Shown here piece by piece: positions 47,705-58,379 of a stretch of DNA of 64,000 bases. The stretch comes from Chamaecyparis obtusa (Eukaryota; Streptophyta; Pinopsida; Cupressales; Cupressaceae). A program made the position numbers and the translations under genes. Where the stretch lies: assembly GCA_027943335.1 (NCBI GenBank), contig BSBK01008409.1, positions 62,001 through 126,000 on the forward strand. Direction: 5' to 3'. Below the pieces are notes generated by a model. It ran no database searches and was not told the origin of the DNA. It saw only the letters and a list, made by a program, of their open reading frames with translations. Positions within the stretch are counted from its first letter, which is position 1; each line of letters begins with the position of its first letter.

Positions 47705-49188
47705 TCACACAGTTGGGATTCTCAGAGATGGCTATTGATCCTCGAAAGAAGATCACCATAAAAGCCTATGATGAACAAGAAAGAGCTTCTAAAGGCACCA
47801 TTGTCTTGCCCATCCGGGTGGGTCCAGTCATCAAAGATACCACATGTCAGGTGCTCGATCTACCATTGGCTTACAATATCCTTCTAGGGAGACCCTGGAT
47901 ACATGAAATGCAGGCTATTCCTTCAACATACCATCAATGCTTGAAATTTCCCTATGAAGGAGTGGAGGTTACTATCCCAGCTGATCTGAGTACAACTTGC
48001 AATACATTGAAGGAAAGTGCCGATAAACTTGTTCCCAATAATAGAGAATCTTCCATCAAGCAACAAAATGTGGCTTCCACATCTAAGATGGATGACATTG
48101 CTAAAGAGATCAATATCAAAGAAAATGGGATGGGAGAATACACTATAGAGCCAGTCTTGTCTCTGACATCTCTCCCAATCTCACCTAAGTCATATGGCCA
48201 ATCCTTGAAGCAGTCTAAATCAGAACCTAAGGAACCTATGGAAGCATACAAAAGACATTTTGTGGTAGAGAAAGTATCTAAACAAGAATTTGAAGAGGAT
48301 GAAGCTGTGCTGGCATGGCTATATAAAGAGGATTCTGAATCTAAAATTGTTCAACCTAGTGAATCTATAGCACCTACAGTCCCTTCTAATTCATATGGTC
48401 CAGGAAACAAATTGATAGCCAAGATGGGATATTCTGGTCAAGGACCTCTAGGAATTAGGGGAAAGGGTCTTGTGACCCCCATTTCACATATTGGTCGAGC
48501 CAAAAAAGATACTGGTGGCATAGGGTTTAAGAAGAAACCCTATCATCTCAAAGGTGGTTGTTCTCATGTCATAGAACAAATTGCACCAGGAGAACCCCTT
48601 CTTAAGAAAGAAGAAATAGAACCCTCTGATGATGATTCAGATAGCTCTGAGCTTATCCCCTATGAAAAATTGCCTAAAGAGATCAAAGATCTTCTTGATG
48701 ATACAGATGATCCTATCAGAAGAATTAATGTAGTAGAAACACAAGAACCTACTGTAGTGCAAGAGATGGTTGTACCACAAGAACCAGCCAATCTCGAAGG
48801 CAATCAAACTGATCGAGAAGCAGGGGGTAGTTATTCTGACACTGATTCCCATGAATATGAATTCAAGTCAGAGACTGAGGGTAATCCTTCTTGGGGTATT
48901 CATCCTGATTTCACGCACTTTCTAAGATTTCCTAGAGATTCTGAATCAGAAGATGAGTCAAATGATTATGAATGGGGTGCCATTCCAGAAGAAGATGAGC
49001 TTATAACAGAGAAATCTATTGATGTTATTCACCAATATGTCTCTCAACCCAACGTAGGTCTAGAGCGAAACAATGAACTTAACATGTCTGATCCACCTAT
49101 GGCTAAAGAGGACTCCTATGATGATGTTGAGCCTATTCATGAATTGAACATTCTGAGCTGTAATATCACCTTTGAACTTGAGCGTTAG
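47683..49188 (+). pseudogene. Tat element protease remainder and G-patch region
   Basis: In the shifted frame, NICSYNLITQLG continues the protease, followed by LPLAYNILLGRPWIHEMQAI, the conserved C-terminal protease block. At 48,391-48,530 follows a glycine-patterned stretch (GNKLIAKMGYSGQGPLGIRG and then GIGFKK) that fits a G-patch, an RNA-binding motif. The rest (48,600-49,188) is very acidic and probably disordered. A TAG at 49,186 ends the segment; the same frame continues to RT. A G-patch after the protease is known in betaretroviruses and occurs in plant Tat-type polyproteins. Its role here is inference. Confidence 0.8.
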
Positions 49189-49218
49189 GTTAGGACCAAT
49201 GATGACATATCCACATCC

Positions 49219-51807
49219 ATGAACACCATATCCCAAGCCTTTCCCACTTTGACTATCCAATGCCCTGATCTTATCGACCAAACTTCCACCAACCCAAACC
49301 ATGGTATGTATACCTTCCCAAATGACTATTCCCTTGCCTGCTACCTCAATGCAGTTGAGCCTATGAGTACTTCCATCAGTGAACCGAGTGTCAGCATGAT
49401 CGATTCGGACATCAAATATCTTAGTCAGAAAAACAAGAGTAAAAAGAAAAAGAAAAAGAGTTCTGAGGGTGAAAACCACTTTGTGGCAGTCTCAGAACCG
49501 ACAAAAGTAAAAAGAAAAGACGTATCTAAAGGTGAAAACCTCTCTGAGGCACCTAAGGATGAGATATTTGATGTCCTTCCAAGTCATTTACAAGATAGAT
49601 CTCCAGTTCTGATTGAGCCAACTCAATCCATCAATTTGGGTACAACAGAGGAACCACAATTGGTACATGTAGCACAATCTCTATCAGACGAAGAGAAACA
49701 AAACTTCACTACCTTCTTATCAGAGAAAAAGATCAACTTTGCATGGAAATATTCAGATATGCCAGGATTGGATCCCAATCTCATTATGCACCATCTATCC
49801 ATTGCTCCCGGAGTAAAACCAATCAAACAAAAATTGAGAAAGATGCATCCTCATGTTGCACTCTTAGTCAAAGCAGAACTAGAAAAACTCCTAAAAGCTG
49901 GATTCATCCGTGTCATAGACTATGCTGAGTGGATTTCCAACATTGTACCTATTTCCAAACCAGATGGTTCAATCAGAGTATGCACGGACTTTAGAGACGT
50001 GAACAGAGCATGCCCTAAGGATGATTTTCCACTGCCTAACATTGATATGATAGTGGACATGACTGCGGGCTATGAAATGTATTCCCTTATGGATGGTTTT
50101 TCTGGATACAACCAAATCAAAATTGCTCCAGAAGATCAAGAGAAAACAGCTTTCACATGTGCGTGGGGAACTTTCTGTTGGAATGTTATGCCATTCGGAC
50201 TCAAAAATGCTGGAGCTACATATCAAAGAGCAATGACATCTATTTTTCATGATATGATGCATAGAACAATGGAGGATTACGTAGATGATACCTTGGCAAA
50301 ATCCATGATTAGAACTGAACATCTAACAGACTTGAGCATGATCCTCGACAGAATGGAAAAATTTAGTCTTCGACTAAATCCTAAAAAGTGTGCTTTTGGA
50401 GTCACTTCTGGAAAGCTCCTAGGATACATCGTCTCCAAGAAAGGCATTGAAGTTGATCCAGCTAAGGTCAAGGCTATAATAGAGATGCAACCTCCCACAA
50501 ATATCAGTCAAATGAGGACGTTGCAAGGCAGAGTTCAATCTATCAGAAGATTCATATCACAGCTAGCGGACATCTCACAGCGTTTTACAAAAACATTACA
50601 TAAAGGTGTGACCTTTGCATGGAATGAAGAATGCGAGAACAACTTTAAACATATCAAGAAGTATCTATCAAATCCACCTATATTGATGCCTCCTATTCAT
50701 GGGAAGCCATTAATATTATATGTCTCCGCAACAGATACATCACTGGGGGCATTGCTAGCACAGCATGATGAGAACAAGAAAGAAAGAGCCATCTACTATA
50801 TCAGCCGAACTTTAGTGGCCTATGAGAAGAACTACTCAATGATAGAGAAGGCTTGTCTCACTGTGATCTTTGCATCACAGAAATTGAGACACTACATGTT
50901 AGCTCATACTACTCATTTGGTAGCTAAAATTGATCCACTGAAATATCTCCTAAGCAAAGCTGCCCTCACAGGTAGACTAGCTAAATGGGTCATGCTCTTG
51001 AGCGAATTTGACATTGAATATGTTGAAAGAAAAGCTATCAAAGGACAGGTCATTGCTGATCAATTAGCTGAAGCACCACTGTTTGATGATACACCCATGC
51101 AAATGGAATTTCCCGATTCCTCTATCATGCACCTCTCTTCTAGAGCATGGCGATTATTCTTTGATGGCTCCTACACACAGAATGGATCCGGCGCAGGCAT
51201 ATTGTTCATTACTCCTCAAGGATACTCGATACCCAAAGCATTCAGATTAAAGTTTCCTTGCACAAACAATATTGCTGAATATGAGGCACTTCTCAATGGT
51301 ATGAAAATGGCAATACAGTGGAGAGTTACAGAGATGCACATTCATGGAGACTCACAACTGGTCATCCACCAGGTCAATGATGTGTACCAAACCAAAGATG
51401 AAAAGCTCATTCCTTACAAGAGAATGGTCGATGATCTAAAGAAATACTTCATCTCTATCACATTTGAGCAAATACCCAGAATGGAGAATAAGGCTGCTGA
51501 TGCAATGGCAACATTATCTACTCTTTTACAACAGCCTGAACATGAACTACGCTACGAGTTCCTGGTGGAAGCCCTATCCTATCCTGCATATGACTCCCCT
51601 GAAACCCACATGATCTGCACTATTGTAGGTTATGACTCATCTCGCTACAAAAATCTATTCTCCTATCTCCATGACCAAATCATCCCTGAGTCCTTTAACC
51701 GTTTTGAGAAACGAAACCTTATCCGATCCGCATCCCGATATGTCATCATTGGTAATGATCTGTACAAACGAGGTCTAGATGGTACATTGCTTAGATGTTT
51801 AGAATGA
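49219..51807 (+). pseudogene. Tat element reverse transcriptase and two RNase H domains
   Basis: An 862-codon open segment. After a lysine-rich linker and LSDEEKQNFTTFLSEKKINF, the RT runs from about residue 210 to 420 with SIRVCTDFRDVNRACPKDDF, GFSGYNQIKIAPEDQEKTAF and the catalytic YVDD at 50,278-50,289 (residue 354). The first RNase H (about 495-620) has AIYYISRTLVAYEKNYSMIE. A second, archaeal-type RNase H (about 645-775) has RLFFDGSYTQNGSGAG, NIAEYEAL and HIHGDSQLVIHQV, so its D-E-D residues are kept. The dual RNase H is the hallmark of the Tat lineage. A TGA at 51,805 separates it from integrase in the same frame. The domains themselves look undamaged. Confidence 0.92.
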
Positions 51808-52899
51808 GAAGAGTCTCAACATGCATTAGAGGAAGTCCACGAGGGTATATGTGGGTCACACTCGAACGGGTTAACGTTAGCTCGAAAACTTATTAGGGCT
51901 GCGTATTATTGGCCTGAAATGGAAAAAGAAGCTATTAAATTTGCTAAAAACTGTCAACAGTGTCAAGTACATGGCAACTTGATTCATGCTCTAGGGAGAG
52001 ATCTGATTCCTTTTACTACACAATGGCCTTTTCAACAATGGGCATTTGATCTCATAGGTGCTATCCATCCGCACTCTTCTAATGGACATACCCATATAAT
52101 CACAGCTACAGATTATTTTACAAAATGGGTAGAAGCAGTTCCTCTAACACAAGCAACGGGGAAACAGATCTCTATGTTCATCCTGAATTACATCATTTGC
52201 AGATATGGGATCCCTCACTCTATAATCACAGATAACGGGGGACAATTCAAAAACAAGGACCTAGATGACTTATGTGCCAAGTTCAAAATTACTCAACATT
52301 GGTCATCTATCTACTATCCTCAAGGGAACGGACAAGCTGAGGCTTCAAACAAAAATCTCCTAAAGATCTTGCACAGAACAGTGAATAAAACAGGAAGAGA
52401 CTGGCATCTGATGATCAATCCAGCTCTCTGGGCATACAGAACTAGTATCAGAACGCCTACAGGGGCTACACCTTTCGCTTTAGTTTATGGATCTGAAGCG
52501 GTATTGCCTATTGAGGTTGAAATCCCATCACTCAGAATCAAAATGAATGGACTTGTCACTGATGAAGACTACAGAGTGTCGAGGTTACAAGAACTTGAAC
52601 TACTAGATGAGCGCAGACAAGCAGCGTATGATCATCTTAGAGTGTATCAGAAAAGAATGTCTAGAGGCTACAACAAGAAAGTCAGACATAGAGAATTTCA
52701 GGTTGGCGATCTAGTGTTGAGAGAAAATCCTAAAAATCAATCACATCGAGAACGCAAGGGGAAGTTCGAACCCAACTAGCTGGGTCCCTTTGTAATCACT
52801 ACTACTTTTGGCTCTGGTGCCTATCAACTCTCAACGACTGAAGGAGAACAGCTCCGAGAACCAATCAACGTTCTCCATCTGAAGAAATTCTACGCCTAA
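51808..52899 (+). pseudogene. Tat element integrase
   Basis: It follows in frame after the TGA at 51,805. The zinc-binding HHCC domain spans about 51,830-51,965 (HEGICGSHS ... NCQQCQVHG). The DDE core has AFDLIGAIHPHSS (first Asp), IITDNGGQFKNKDL (second Asp) and NGQAEASNKNLLKIL (Glu). The C-terminal part has EFQVGDLVLRENPKN and, after an in-frame TAG (52,777-52,779), LGPFVITTTFGSGAYQL up to a TAA at 52,897-52,899. All catalytic residues are present; the two stops are the visible defects. Integrase inserts the DNA copy into the host genome. Confidence 0.92.
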
Positions 52900-55284
52900 G
52901 GCATTCAGTGCTTAGTAAATGTCCTGAAAAAAATCTTAAAAATCAGAAAAAGTCCTAAAAAAATGAACATCTTGGTGAAAACCTAGCAATAGGCACCTTG
53001 ATGATTCACAAAAAAAATCAAAAAATATCAAAAGTACAAAAAAATTGAAAAAAAAAAAATAAAAAAAAAATAGGTGCCTTGGTGAAAACCTGGAAACAGG
53101 CACCTCGGTAGCAAAAATAGAATCTCTACCAAGATGGTGAAAACTCGGCAAACGGGCACCACTTGTTCCAAAATGCTCCATCTATCAGCACAATCTTGGT
53201 CTTTCCCAGCTTTCAGTCTTGCTTTAGTTTGTACATATCTCCCGGTTTGTTCCTGCATTTCCAGTTTTCAATAAGTCGGCCTGTACACCAACCAGCTCAA
53301 GCGTTTGCATCCTATCAATGTTCACACTTGGGGGCAATCAATGTCATATCCTATGGTCTCCCATGTATCTTAGACGTGTCATATCCACTCAGAGTCCTTT
53401 GAAGCTTCAAGTTGAGTCAGTCAGTCAGTCTCGTCTCCAGAAAGGATTTTGCATCAACAACAATCAAACATCAAAACTCAACTGAAAACAATCTGTGCTT
53501 TTCATGCTTTTATCTCCTTGTATGCTTACTGATTCGCATTGAGATTTTTGCATATTATGTCCCTTCGAGCTCTTCAATGATATCCTTTACAGGATTTAGA
53601 GAGTGATGACTGGGGGCATAATCTTTTCTTTGTCTTCTGCTTGTATGTGAAAATCTAACAGCTTTGGAAATTTTGGATTGAAATGGTGTCTGACTGTAAG
53701 AGCCTCTATCTCGAATTGGATGGCCATGCGTACCTCGACCATTGATACCCAAAAAATTCAAGGAAGTTTGATCTAACTATTGTCTTTTTGAGTAATTTCT
53801 TTCTCCTACTGTGGAACGCAATCTTGCCTAAGGATGTGAACGATAAAGGGTCACTACGGGTAATTCACATTGGATTTAGAATGATCTCTTGACTGTTTGA
53901 TGTGTTTGCAATGCAAGGCGTATTCAGGTCATCACGACGTTTATGTTTTGATGCTTGTACAAATTGCTATATCAAAATGGACATGATATTCAGGTCATCC
54001 TGGCATTTGTGCCTTGATGCTTATATTTAATCCAACATTTTGAAAATAAAGTCAATATTCATATATCCATGGTTGTTGTCCAGTGGGTGTTGTATTGATT
54101 CTTGCGCATACAAATCGATATTCATATGTCTATGGTTTCATGGCTAGTGGGCATTGTATTGATTTATCCGGTTACCTAAAAGTTCAATGATGATAACAAA
54201 TCGACACATGATCAGTGACTAGGTCCTAGGTCTTAGGTTGCATTTCATTTTGCATGTCTCATTGCATTTTGCATGTTTACATGATCTCACAATGATTAAA
54301 CGAACTTCAATGCTTAAATGATTTTTCAAATCGCATCTTCAAGTCTAACAAGAGCTGAATCTCACACAAAGGTTCCTCCAATGAAATAGCAAGTAGAATC
54401 CTTTTTCGGGATCAAAATTCAAATCTGAGATCATTCATATTATTAACTACTTGCATATTCGACCTTCAATCATCACAGAAATCTAGTATTCAACTTAACT
54501 AATTATCTTACATCAAACTATCAAAATTTCAACTTGGTCAACCATGGTCAACTCATGGTCAAACCTAGTCAAACTTGGTCTTTTGGGACCTTCCAATGAT
54601 GTAGAATGTGTTCTCAGACGTGTTTAACCACTTCTCAAATCAATTAACATGCTTCTAAACTATCAACGTTGACTTTTCTTGTTAGATTTCAATTTTAATC
54701 CCGAAGGGGGCATGGTATTGCACATCATTCAAAGTCTGTAAATCAAATTCTATCGATCAAGTCTATCAATATCTTTCATCAGTGATCAAGACAAACAATC
54801 ACGTCTAGTTACTGATTCATCAAAAGTCCTCATCGCTCGGGGCAAATCTATCATCACTTGGGGCATATCAGATTCATCGATCCATATCAATCTGGTATTC
54901 TCTTAATCTTGTAATCTGTGTCAGTTTTTGCAACCATCAGATTATAGTGTTATTTCCTTGGTTCTTCGGCAACTAAAGGATTCGGATGTGATACCTGCTA
55001 GTTCTGCTAAGACAATCGAGTCTAGAACGGGTCACTCACTTCTTATCAATCCTAAGGTTCAGAATCAGGCATTTTGACACTTTTTCGCAATCATAGGTTC
55101 ATTTGCTTCTACAGTGAACATTATCTTTGGTCATTCAAGACCTATTATCTCCATCTCAATTCAATATCAATCAGCTTTTATCTCATATCAATTATCAATC
55201 TCAAACATCAGTTTCATATCTCTATCAAACACAGACTATCTTTGAACCACTGCGCTTCGCACAGTAATTCAAAGAGGGGCAAAA
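52900..55284 (+). other. 3' non-coding region and polypurine tract of the Tat element
   Basis: About 2.4 kb without a convincing gene. Near 52,965-53,160 a 'GGTGAAAACCTGG' phrase with 'GGCACCT' recurs three to four times amid A-rich sequence. AAAGAGGGGCAAAA at 55,271-55,284, directly before the 3' LTR, is the polypurine tract. Such 3' spacers are usual in Tat/Athila-type elements. Confidence 0.7.
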
Positions 55285-56550
55285 TGTAATACCCCAAAAA
55301 TGGGCTATAAGTTCATTAACCTCCTACATCGACAAATCGAACAAAATTGACATCAAAGTCCTAACCTAAGGCACATCTAACATCATCAAATCATAATTGA
55401 TTATCTTAAATTTTGCATCGGGGAATATTCCTAGTAATATTCCTAATTATCTTAATTATCTTTAATTTTATAATTATTTGGCAATAAATCACATTTATCC
55501 TAAAGTTTGATTAATTGAATATTTTCATATTTAATTAATTAGATTTAATATTTGCCACTTAATTATGTAATTAAATTTAATTCTATCTATTATTAATTGT
55601 ATTATTTAATTTTGACAATAAATCAAAATTCCTATCTTTAATTGATTAAATTCTTATTTAATTAATTAAAGCATGTTGTCATTATTTAATAATATAATTT
55701 TTAATAAAAGTTTGAATAAATAGTTAATTAACCCATAAATTAATTATTTACTTTCAAAAATCAGTTGAGTTGAGGATAAATCACATTATTTATTTATTTA
55801 ATTCTTAATTATTATGCATATTCAAAAGAAACAGTTAAACTCCAAATCAGAAAATCAATGCAAGTTATTGACTTTTTGAAACTCAACATCCTTTTGGAGT
55901 TCAAAAAGCTGATCTAAACTCTAATTTGAGTTAAAAAGCTGTTTTTGCATGATTTTGAGAATTAACTATCTTTTATGATCAGATAACTCAAAAATCAAGA
56001 TGAGTTAATTTGAGTGATTTATGGCTTTTATCCATGCACCTCCCAAGCCCTGGATTTCTATAAATTAAGGCTTCAGCTCTTCACAAATCATCTCATATTT
56101 TGCACAATCACGCTGGAGAATTGGAATTGAAGAATTAAAGCTCTTGTGAATCGACATCTTTGTGAGATCAATCTTATTTTTGCATTCATAGTTTTCATAT
56201 CATTGTTAGAATCTTCATTGTTAGATCATTTAGCATTCATTTCATATCAAGTTTTTCATATTAGCATAGATTCATATCAAGTTTTCATTCTTATTGCATA
56301 GAAAATATCAAAAATATAGATTAATTGCATTCAATTTCATATCCATCTTTTGCATTCAAATCCTTCATTTAGGTGTCGTCTAGGTCACTGATCTCGATTA
56401 CAATCTGAGAACATTAATCTCGCACCTATTAGAAGGCAGTAAATCGCTTGGTTAGATAGCTTTCAATTTTGCACGATTTTGATTATAGCTAACCTCTAAT
56501 GTTTTACTGAGTGTTGTGTCTACAGATCAGGTATAATTTTCACACACACA
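55285..56550 (+). repeat. 3' LTR of the Tat element
   Basis: 1,266 bp, the same length as the 5' LTR and identical to it by eye except for two C-to-T differences. One of these (AAATCGAC to AAATTGAC) is at a CpG, as expected from decay of methylated cytosine. It ends in CACACACA followed by the GCAAT duplication. Confidence 0.95.
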
Positions 56551-57556
56551 GCAATTACACAAGGGACAGTCACTGTAAAGACAACATGATAATGTAGAGG
56601 AACGTTGTCATTTGTGTTTTCAACAGCGCTGAGAGAGATTCCCTCCGCGAAATCAAGCGGGTTATCATTTGTGTTTTAAAAAAAGCGGGTTGTCATTTGT
56701 GTTTTGAACAGCACCGAGAGAGATTCCCTCCGCAAAATCAAGCGGGTTGTCATTTGTGTTTTCAACAGCGCCGAGAGAGATTCCCTCCGCAAAATCACAG
56801 CTACAATTTCTGAGTACGTTGGGTTTATTTTTCTTTTGTCATTATTATTTAATCTGGTATTCAGCTATTAGAGAGCTAAAATACCCAGAAATGAGGACAT
56901 ATCTGTGTTGAATTTATTGTTAGCGGCTTTGTTCCTCATTCAAGTGGCAATTACACAAGGGACAGTCACTGTGAGATGTCCTCATTTGTGACAAGGACAG
57001 TCACACATGAGGACATCTCACAGTGACTGTCCCTTGTGTAATTGCCACTTGAATGTATTGCTATTCAACCACATTTATGGGCCCATTTGGACCACGACAC
57101 ACAGTAGCATCTACAGAGAAGAATATCCTAGGTGTAACAAGTTGTAAGAATATACCAACAGTTCTAAGAAGTTCCCTAGCACGTAGTAGCATCTACAGAG
57201 AAGAATATACAACATGAGGGCAGCCACTGTAAAGACAACATGATAATGTACACTCATTGTATGTGTACATTATCATGTTGTCTTTACAGTGACTGACCTC
57301 ATTCAAGTGGCAATTACACAAGGGACAGTCACTGTGAGATGTCCTCATTTGTGACAAGGACAGTCACACATGAGGATATCTCACAGTGACTGTCCCTTGT
57401 GTAATTGCCACTTGAATGTATTGCTATTCAACCACATTTATGGGCCCGTTTGGACCACGGCACACAGTAGCATCTACAGAGAAGAATATCCCAGGTGTAA
57501 CAAGTTGTAAGAATATACCAACAGTTCTAAGAAGTTCCCTAGCACATAGTAGCATC
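56551..57556. repeat. Hairpin repeats and one 412-bp module copy
   Basis: The first 25 bp complete the hairpin unit split by the Tat insertion. Next come a module copy (56,596-56,935) and two tandem units of about 362 bp (marker 'CACAAGGGACAGTCACTGTG' at 56,953 and 57,315). Each unit has the inner palindrome of about 110 bp and then GGGCCCATTTGGACC or GGGCCCGTTTGGACC and 'AGTAGCATCTACAGAGAAGA'. At 57,224-57,290 lies a perfect hairpin with 29-bp arms (CACTGTAAAGACAACATGAT start) around a 9-bp loop. Confidence 0.8.
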
Positions 57557-57647
57557 TTCTAATTGTCTATACCACTTCATAAGGTATTGTTTGCACACAT
57601 TGTTTTTGGTTCTTTTGATGACCCTTGTTTTGAAATTGCTATTAGGC

Positions 57648-58252
57648 CTTGTAGCTTATATGTTTTGATTGCTAGAGAGCTTCTAAAGCTAAGAAAGAAG
57701 ACCATTGCACGAGTTATAGCCGCGCTCTCAGGTTTGAAAATTGTATATTTTTTAATCTAATGTATATTTTAACTAGAATTTTAGCTTATTTTTGCTGTAT
57801 ATTTTAATCTAAAGGGAATCATGGATGTGAACTTGAAAGAATTTTGTACTTAGTTCTTATGGAGAGAATAGTAGTAGTTTACGGTCTAATATCAAATAGA
57901 GTTTTCCAATTACAGAAAGTTAATGAATTCTAATAGCTTATATGTTTTGATTGCTGGAGAGCTTCTAGAGCTAAGCAAGAAGACCATTGCACGAGTTATA
58001 GCCGCGCGCTCAGGTTTGAAAATTGTATATATTTTAATCTAATGTATATTTTAATCCTTTTGCCATGTCATGTAATATGTCTTGCCTTGTAGCTTATATG
58101 TTTTGAAATTGCTGTTAGGCCTTGTAGCTTATATGTTTTGATTGCTAGAGAGCTTCTAGAGCTAAGCAAGAAGACCATTGCACTAGTCGTAGCCGCGCGC
58201 TCAGGCATGAAAATTGTATATTTTTTAATCTAATGTATATTTTAACTAGACT
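57648..58252. repeat. Three copies of an exon-like segment of about 130 bp
   Basis: 'AGCTTATATGTTTTGATTGC' begins copies at about 57,652, 57,936 and 58,123; all continue through 'AAGACCATTGCACGAGTTAT' or a variant, CGCGCTCAG and 'TCTAATGTATATTTTAA'. Spacing is irregular (about 284 and 187 bp). The sense frame reads ARELLKLRKKTIARVIAALSG in the first copy. They lie directly upstream of the CACTA transposase and may be subterminal repeats of that transposon or duplicated exon pieces. Confidence 0.7.
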
Positions 58253-58379
58253 ATTAAAATATTAAAGGATTTAACTAGGTCTAAGAAGATTTGTGTACTT
58301 TTGATAATTTTGCTTAGTCACTGAAAGTTGTAGACCGAAGTTTTCATAGCCCAATTTTTGCTTCCTGCGAAGAACGATC

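Larger units (their letters stand above)
41234..56550 (+). mobile_element. Complete Tat-lineage Ty3 retrotransposon, 15,317 bp
   Basis: Two 1,266-bp LTRs, GCAAT target duplications, tRNA-Lys-type primer site, polypurine tract and a gag-pol region in the order gag, zinc finger, protease, G-patch, RT, RNase H, second (archaeal-type) RNase H, integrase. The second RNase H and large size place it in the Tat (Ogre/Retand) lineage of plant Ty3 elements. By eye the LTRs differ at two sites only (5' C versus 3' T at both, positions 41,297/55,348 and 42,084/56,135 approximately), which implies a recent insertion. The reading frame has four in-frame stops (46,784; 49,186; 51,805; 52,777) and a one-base loss at the protease (47,669-47,672), so the copy is not autonomous. 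Confidence 0.95.
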
